Part shown: piece after piece, positions 38,357 to 42,609 of the stretch
Numbering within the stretch: position 1 is the first letter of the stretch
How the letters are laid out: each line of letters starts with the position of its first letter
Origin: Candidatus Binatia bacterium
Lineage (GTDB): Bacteria > Desulfobacterota > Binatia > UBA9968 > JAJDTQ01
Direction of reading: 5' to 3'
Length of the DNA: 42,609 nt
NCBI GenBank assembly: GCA_022824205.1
Contig: JAJEAI010000037.1
Span: forward strand, 1 to 42,609
Position numbers and translations under genes: made by a program
The notes under the pieces: generated by a model
The model's input: only the letters and a program-made list of their open reading frames with translations
Told to the model about the DNA's origin: nothing
Database searches by the model: none

Positions 38357-39397
38357 TCAGCCGCCGGCTACATCCCGCACCTGCGGCATCACCTCCTCCG
38401 CGATCAACTGAATGACCGACTCGATCCCGCCTTCCGGCGGAGCCAGCACCCAGGTGCCGAATCGGCGGATGCCCGTTTCGGCGATGCGGGTGATCTTGGC
38501 GGCGACTTCCTCGGGGGTGCCGGCCCAGGCGAAGGCGTCGACGAACTCCTCGGGGACCAGGGGGCCGGCTTCGAACATGAGTTCGTAGTCGCGCTTGGCG
38601 ATCATGGCCTCCAACTCGGCGGGGACCTCCATGCCCAACTGGATGACGAAGTCGCGGTTGGGGTAGCTGCTCCACAACAGGAAGGCGATCATCTGCTTGA
38701 CGCCGGCGCGGGCCTTGTCGCGGTCGCGGTCGACGCAGGTGTCGACGCGCGAGATGATCTCGATCTCGTCGGGGTCGCGGCCGGTCTGTTGCGCGCCTTG
38801 CCGCACGAAGTCCCGGGCGATGCCGACGCCCTCGGGCGTGGCCAAGGTGGCGATCATGGCGCCGTCGGCGACGCGGCCGGCCAAGCGGAACATCGCCGGT
38901 CCCCGGGTGGCGATCACGATGCGGACGTCGGCGCGGGCCTTGAACCCCAGCACGCCGCTCCGGACGCTTACGACCTTGCCGTCTACGGTCGCGGGCTTGC
39001 CGGCCCACATGCCGCGCATGATGGCGATGGCTTCGTTCGTGGCCGCCACCGGGCGTTCCCGCTGGATGCCCATGGCGGGAAAGCCGGAGCCGCCCGCGCC
39101 GATCCCCACGATGACGCGGCCCGAGGAGATGTCGTCCACCGTGGCCATGGCGGCCGCGGTGAGCGCGGGATGGACGCTGTAGGGGTCCGTCACCGCCGCG
39201 CCGATGCCGATGCGCTCGGTGTGGGCGGCGCTGAGGGTCATGTTGGCCACCATGTCGCGGCCGAACTTCTCGTTGGAGTGCCACAGCCGGTCGAAGCCGA
39301 AGGCCTCCGCACTCTTGATGATGGCGATGCGCCGGGCGAGGGGGTAGGCGGCGACGGTGCGCGAACTGAAGCCCAGGTCGAATTGGATGTCGGTCAT
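38357..39397 (-). CDS. LLM-class flavin (FMN or F420)-dependent oxidoreductase
   Basis: A 346-residue luciferase-like TIM-barrel protein. It starts IQFDLGFSSRTVAAYPLARRIAI and shows GFDRLWHSNEKFGRD, a TERIGIGAAVTDPYSVHP strand, and the GRVIVGIGAGGSGFPAMGI segment typical of methylene-H4MPT reductase-like LLM enzymes. WAGTPEEVAAKITRIAETGI near the C-terminus is also characteristic. Such enzymes use FMNH2 or F420 to oxidise or reduce small organics. The ATG at 39397 follows a weak AAGAGAA. It lies on the minus strand with the R-M methyltransferase genes but shares no obvious function with them. A related but distinct LLM gene lies at 41476-42438. Confidence 0.9.
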   Translation of the reverse strand: MTDIQFDLGFSSRTVAAYPLARRIAIIKSAEAFGFDRLWHSNEKFGRDMVANMTLSAAHTERIGIGAAVTDPYSVHPALTAAAMATVDDISSGRVIVGIGAGGSGFPAMGIQRERPVAATNEAIAIMRGMWAGKPATVDGKVVSVRSGVLGFKARADVRIVIATRGPAMFRLAGRVADGAMIATLATPEGVGIARDFVRQGAQQTGRDPDEIEIISRVDTCVDRDRDKARAGVKQMIAFLLWSSYPNRDFVIQLGMEVPAELEAMIAKRDYELMFEAGPLVPEEFVDAFAWAGTPEEVAAKITRIAETGIRRFGTWVLAPPEGGIESVIQLIAEEVMPQVRDVAGG

Positions 39398-39431
39398 GGG
39401 TTCTCTTACGAGGCGTCGTTTAGGGCCGTGA

Positions 39432-39834
39432 TCAAGACTCGTCGCTTCTGGGTTCGTAGTCCATGTCGGTCAGCGCCGTTGCACTGAAGGCTGCCGATGC
39501 CCTTGCCCACCCCTTGCGAGCCGTCACCTTCTTGAGGTCGGGAGCAGCGTAGACGAATCGTTCGTCGTATTGGCGGTACACCGCCGTAGACAGTCCGCTC
39601 ACCTGTACCGCCGAGGCTCGGTTCATGGATCAACACCGGCCGCCTGCGGTTTCCGTCCACGCGGAACGGCGGGCGCGGCATGATCTCGTCGGGGTGAAAC
39701 CCGCCTTCAACGACGAGTCGGCAGGCGACGTACCAGTGAAGCGGCTTGATGTGCCGTTGGCTCTGCGGCGACCCGCGGAACTCGACGAAGTGGGCAAGGG
39801 CCGAGTTGAGCGATATCCACTCGCAGGCACTCAC
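39432..39834 (-). pseudogene. decayed type II restriction endonuclease partner of the adenine methylase
   Basis: A GTG at 39834 overlaps the methyltransferase stop (GTGA) and opens WISLNSALAHFVEFRG, then HWYVACRLVVEGGFHPDEIMPRPPF and VLIHEPSLGGTGERTVYGG. After that the frame turns into Arg/Ser-rich, non-protein-like sequence. The next frame (39432-39626) reads plausibly as YDERFVYAAPDLKKVTARKG up to a stop at 39432. I infer at least one frameshift, probably with a deletion: the total is far shorter than a usual endonuclease, and no nuclease motif such as PD...ExK is visible. The tight coupling to the methylase suggests an R gene; its family is not recognised. Confidence 0.5.
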
Positions 39835-41315
39835 GCCACGTGCCTCCATTGGCGCATCACTTCGATGCCTTCGTCGAGCAGGGCAGCCTCGGGCTGGTGG
39901 ATCACCGCGTCCGGAGCCAGGAGGACGTTGCGCGCTTCTCCGGGTTCGAGCTTGAGCATCCCGCCCCCGAGGGGATGTCCTTCGAGTTCGCAACTCAGCC
40001 GCCCGACGGACGAACTCCACGCTGCCGGCAGTCGTTGGCCGCAGAAATCGCCGCTACCGTCGAACAGTCCGGGCCGGAGATCGATCGCCAAGAGTGTATT
40101 CGTGCACGTGCACCTGCTTCGATTCATGACGAGTGTCGGAGCCCTGCCGCTCATGTATGTGACCACGAACGCGGGACGCCGTACGTCGGGAACGGTGTAC
40201 CATGGTTTGCGGTTGCGGCACTTGTAGGAGGCTCTGGCGCGATGTCTTTCCTCCGTGTCGAGATACGCCTGGACCGCGGCCGGCACCTGTGCGCGGGGCG
40301 GTATCCGCAAAAGGAGCACGGGCTCGTCTTTGGCGGCCCACCGCTCGACGTCGGCGTCGTTGATCTCGGTGCCGGTGACATACCGGCCGTTCCTGATCGA
40401 CGGTACAAGGAACTCGTCAGGTATCCGGAAGCGCTCCGCGTCGGACGGGCGTAGATGAAAGAAGTGGTTGGCGCCGCTGACGTACCCGATTCCGATCCGC
40501 GCGATTCGGCCGAGCCGGACCGCCCCGGCGTCGGTCGTCATGCGTTGATAGAGGCTCCGGATGCGCGCCGGCAAAAGGAACGGCCGCAGCCTGCCGCCCC
40601 ATCGGACGCGCCACTCCTCGATCGGTATCAGTTCCGACACCGCTGGCGGTATTCCACTGGAGTCGAATCGTTCGAGCTTTGACAACCGAACGCCGTCCGC
40701 CTGACAACCCGCGTTGTCCGCGAACAGCAGCCAGCAGTCCTCCGAGAGTCGTGGAAAGATCTTTTCCTTGATGGCGACCACGTGCACGGAACCGAAGTTG
40801 GCCAGAAGGTAGTCCACGAGCGGCGTGGCGTAGGGCGCATGACCGATCTCCGCCGGTACGACGAACGCGATCCGGCCGCCGGGACGGAGCTTGCTGGCCG
40901 CCGCCACGATGAACGGCGCCCATGACGACGACAAGCCGCTGAAGACGACGCCCAGGCGGCGGCAGTAGTCGAGTGCGGCCTGCCGGATCGGGCCGCTGAA
41001 CCGCTGATACCGAATGAACGGAGGGTTGCCGGCCGCGCAGTCGAACTGGCGCCGGTCGTCAGACGCCCACGTGAAGAAGTCGCTGTTTACGAGTGTCGCA
41101 TTCGGCGCACGCACGGACGCTTGCGCGACCGAGGCCGGGTCCCGTTCGATACCGACGCTGTTCGGATGACGCGCCACGAAGCGGCCATCGCCGCTAGATG
41201 GATCGAGCAGGAGGTCGCCGGGGTCGCGAACGGCCCATCGCACCAAGGCATCCGCCACTACCTCCGGCGTGAAGTACGCACCGAGCGTCTTGACATCGTG
41301 GGGGGCCGTGGCCAA
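39831..41315 (-). CDS. type II-like N6-adenine DNA methyltransferase
   Basis: About 494 residues, class I methyltransferase of the Eco57I/TaqI kind. The N-terminus reads TLGAYFTPEVVADALVRWA. SAM motif I region is DPSSGDGRF (about 38-46), and motif IV is GNPPFIRYQ (Asn97-Pro-Pro-Phe100). PGGRIAFVVPAEIG follows, and the C-terminal half (about 250-494) should be the target-recognition domain. I chose the TTG at 41315 because GGAG lies five bases upstream and family similarity begins there; the frame stays open to an ATG at 41399 and a GTG at 41402. It is intact, unlike the endonuclease remnant coupled to its stop, so it may persist as a protective orphan methylase. Confidence 0.88.
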   Translation of the reverse strand: MATAPHDVKTLGAYFTPEVVADALVRWAVRDPGDLLLDPSSGDGRFVARHPNSVGIERDPASVAQASVRAPNATLVNSDFFTWASDDRRQFDCAAGNPPFIRYQRFSGPIRQAALDYCRRLGVVFSGLSSSWAPFIVAAASKLRPGGRIAFVVPAEIGHAPYATPLVDYLLANFGSVHVVAIKEKIFPRLSEDCWLLFADNAGCQADGVRLSKLERFDSSGIPPAVSELIPIEEWRVRWGGRLRPFLLPARIRSLYQRMTTDAGAVRLGRIARIGIGYVSGANHFFHLRPSDAERFRIPDEFLVPSIRNGRYVTGTEINDADVERWAAKDEPVLLLRIPPRAQVPAAVQAYLDTEERHRARASYKCRNRKPWYTVPDVRRPAFVVTYMSGRAPTLVMNRSRCTCTNTLLAIDLRPGLFDGSGDFCGQRLPAAWSSSVGRLSCELEGHPLGGGMLKLEPGEARNVLLAPDAVIHQPEAALLDEGIEVMRQWRHVA

Positions 41316-41475
41316 AGGAACTCCGCGGTCTTGACAGAAGCTCAAGCTACCAATCCGGGAAGCATAACACGCGGCTCTGGTGTGGCAAGAGGCTCGCATC
41401 ACTCACGCGAGTGACGCCTCACGAACTTCCTCGGTGCCAGGGTGGCCAAGCGCGTAAGGTACGTGTGGAGATGTG

Positions 41476-42438
41476 TCATGCCGCGCGCAGCGCGGGCAGC
41501 ACCTCCGCGGCGAAGCGTTCCTGCTGGGCGGTCTGGTCGGGGCTGCCGAAGCGCACGACGATGGTCTCGGCGCCCCGCTCCACGTAGGCCTGGAGCCACT
41601 CGATGCACCGGGCGGCCGGGCCGTTGCACGGGGGTTGCACGGCCACCATGGTCTCGTAGGGCACCTTGTAATAGCCTTCCATGAACGCGCGCATCTCGCG
41701 TTCGGCCTGGGCGGTGTCGTCGTTCAGGTTGACGGTGACGTACACGGCGCGGGCGAGCCGGGCGGCGTCCTGTCCCATGTCCTGGGCCAGGGATTCGATC
41801 CGCTGCCAGTTGCGGGCGAAGCTCTCCGGGGAGTTGGGCAACGGGAACCAGCCGTCGCCGAGTCGCAGCACCCGGCGGAGGGCGTTGTCCACGCTCCCGG
41901 CGAGCCACAGCGGGATGCCGGAGGGTTGTGCCGGGTGGAGCCCGAGGCGCACGCCGTCGAGCTGGAAGTGGCGCCCGTGGAAGGTCACTTCGTCTTCGGT
42001 CCACAGGCGGCGCATGAGGGCGACGCCTTCCTCGAAGATGCCGATCCGATGGCGGAAATCCACGCCGCAGCCGGCGAACTCGCGTTTGACGAGGTTATTG
42101 TTGCCGGCGATGCCGAGGCCCAGGATGAGCCGGCCGTTGCACAGGAGATCGAGGTTGGCGATCTCGTTGGCGAGCACCACGGGATGGCGCAGGGCCGGAA
42201 GCAGCACGGCCGTCCCGAGCGTCACCCGGCTGGTGCGGGATGCAGCCGCGGCCAGGGTGGTCAACGGCTCCAGCCGGGGCCGGGCCAGGATGCTGTCCCC
42301 CACCCAGATGGAGTCGAACCCCAGGATTTCGGCGCTTTCGGCCAGTTGTACGATGCGGCTGCAATCGGGGGTCGCCTGCGCCATCACGACTTCGCGCGTC
42401 GGCAGCAGGTATCCTACCGTGGTTTTTGTCTGCGTCAT
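41476..42438 (-). CDS. LLM-class F420/flavin-dependent oxidoreductase
   Basis: A 320-residue luciferase-like barrel of the F420-dependent sort. It starts TTVGYLLPTREVVM, then GFDSIWVGDSILARPRLEPLT, SRVTLGTAVLLPALRHPVVLA and the GRLILGLGIAGNNN segment, followed by FEEGVALMRRLW. The ATG at 42438 has a GGAGT site just upstream; an in-frame start nine codons earlier is less likely. It would oxidise or reduce an unidentified small molecule using F420 or FMN. It is more similar in motif pattern to glucose-6-phosphate-dehydrogenase-like LLM proteins than to its neighbour at 38357. Confidence 0.9.
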   Translation of the reverse strand: MTQTKTTVGYLLPTREVVMAQATPDCSRIVQLAESAEILGFDSIWVGDSILARPRLEPLTTLAAAASRTSRVTLGTAVLLPALRHPVVLANEIANLDLLCNGRLILGLGIAGNNNLVKREFAGCGVDFRHRIGIFEEGVALMRRLWTEDEVTFHGRHFQLDGVRLGLHPAQPSGIPLWLAGSVDNALRRVLRLGDGWFPLPNSPESFARNWQRIESLAQDMGQDAARLARAVYVTVNLNDDTAQAEREMRAFMEGYYKVPYETMVAVQPPCNGPAARCIEWLQAYVERGAETIVVRFGSPDQTAQQERFAAEVLPALRAA

Positions 42439-42531
42439 GATACTCCTCTCCCCCGATACCGTCATTGATATGCAAATAAAATCTTGTTCAATGATTTATG
42501 GTAGTTACGGAATCCCGCTACACCCCAACGA

Positions 42532-42609
42532 GTCATTCCCGCGGAAGCGGGAATCCAGGGGTGGGGGTGTGGCGGCCTCATTGCCCGGCCCCACCCGCCT
42601 GGATTCCCG
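42532..42609. repeat. palindromic dispersed repeat, cut by the window end
   Basis: Starts GTCATTCCCGCGGAAGCGGG, contains about 43 variable bases and breaks off in the second arm (CTGGATTCCCG) at the last base of the window. It is the fourth copy of the family seen at 2064, 19163 and 20846. No gene is visible between it and the LLM start at 42438. Confidence 0.88.

Overview
The window looks like a chromosomal stretch of a high-GC Gram-negative bacterium. It carries a tripartite RND efflux pair, TRAP and SBP-type uptake proteins, a Tat-exported flavoprotein, xanthine-dehydrogenase/CO-dehydrogenase-type molybdoenzymes and LLM-class flavin oxidoreductases. Dispersed palindromic repeats with the ends GTCATTCCCGC...GCGGGAATGAC are scattered through it. 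I cannot name the genus. The mix fits an environmental Proteobacterium, Desulfobacterota or Tectomicrobia-like genome, but that is inference.

Layout. 1-480: left edge of an insertion sequence (start of a DUF4372/IS4-like transposase), apparently inserted into the ninth codon of a VapC-type PIN toxin, leaving the AbrB-type antitoxin intact with a promoter/operator. 554-5308: a long Lhr-type helicase with a palindromic repeat inserted in frame. 5368-5958: a small HELTH metalloprotein, divergent from lhr. 6008-7731: a DarT/DarG DNA ADP-ribosylation toxin-antitoxin pair of visibly lower GC. 7756-8964: an orphan Phd antitoxin and an NMT1-like binding protein. 9030-13379: an RND permease and its membrane fusion protein. 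13824-16034: a lone XDH-type catalytic subunit. 16018-16631: an antitoxin/Doc (Fic) pair with a readable promoter. 16790-20696: FAD, 2Fe-2S and molybdenum subunits of a second XDH/Cox-type hydroxylase. 21073-22623: a Tat-exported flavin amine oxidase. 22835-25818: a TAXI-TRAP receptor and fused permease. 26061-26357: an orphan HigA-like regulator with a clear operator.

26603-36997 is the most unusual part, a six-gene, mostly stop/start-overlapping defence operon: hsdM, hsdS, a GHKL ATPase fused to a PD-(D/E)xK nuclease, a C5-cytosine methyltransferase, a Vsr-like endonuclease and hsdR. HsdR carries a C-terminal S24 (LexA/UmuD-like) domain that keeps the Ser/Lys dyad and an Ala-Gly at cleavage-site spacing. 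The operon thus combines type I restriction, m5C modification, mismatch-type nicking, a MORC/MutL-like ATPase and a possible SOS-responsive switch. Sampled 60-base lines are near 65-67% GC in hsdM and hsdR but about 43-53% in hsdS, the ATPase, dcm and vsr, which suggests a cassette inserted in an older hsdMSR operon.

36990-42609: a DUF1611 (DgcN-like) gene with an odd 5' end, an LLM oxidoreductase, a type II R-M pair with an intact methyltransferase and a decayed endonuclease, a second LLM oxidoreductase, and another palindromic repeat cut by the window end. The window is therefore rich in defence and toxin-antitoxin loci, several of them visibly broken.
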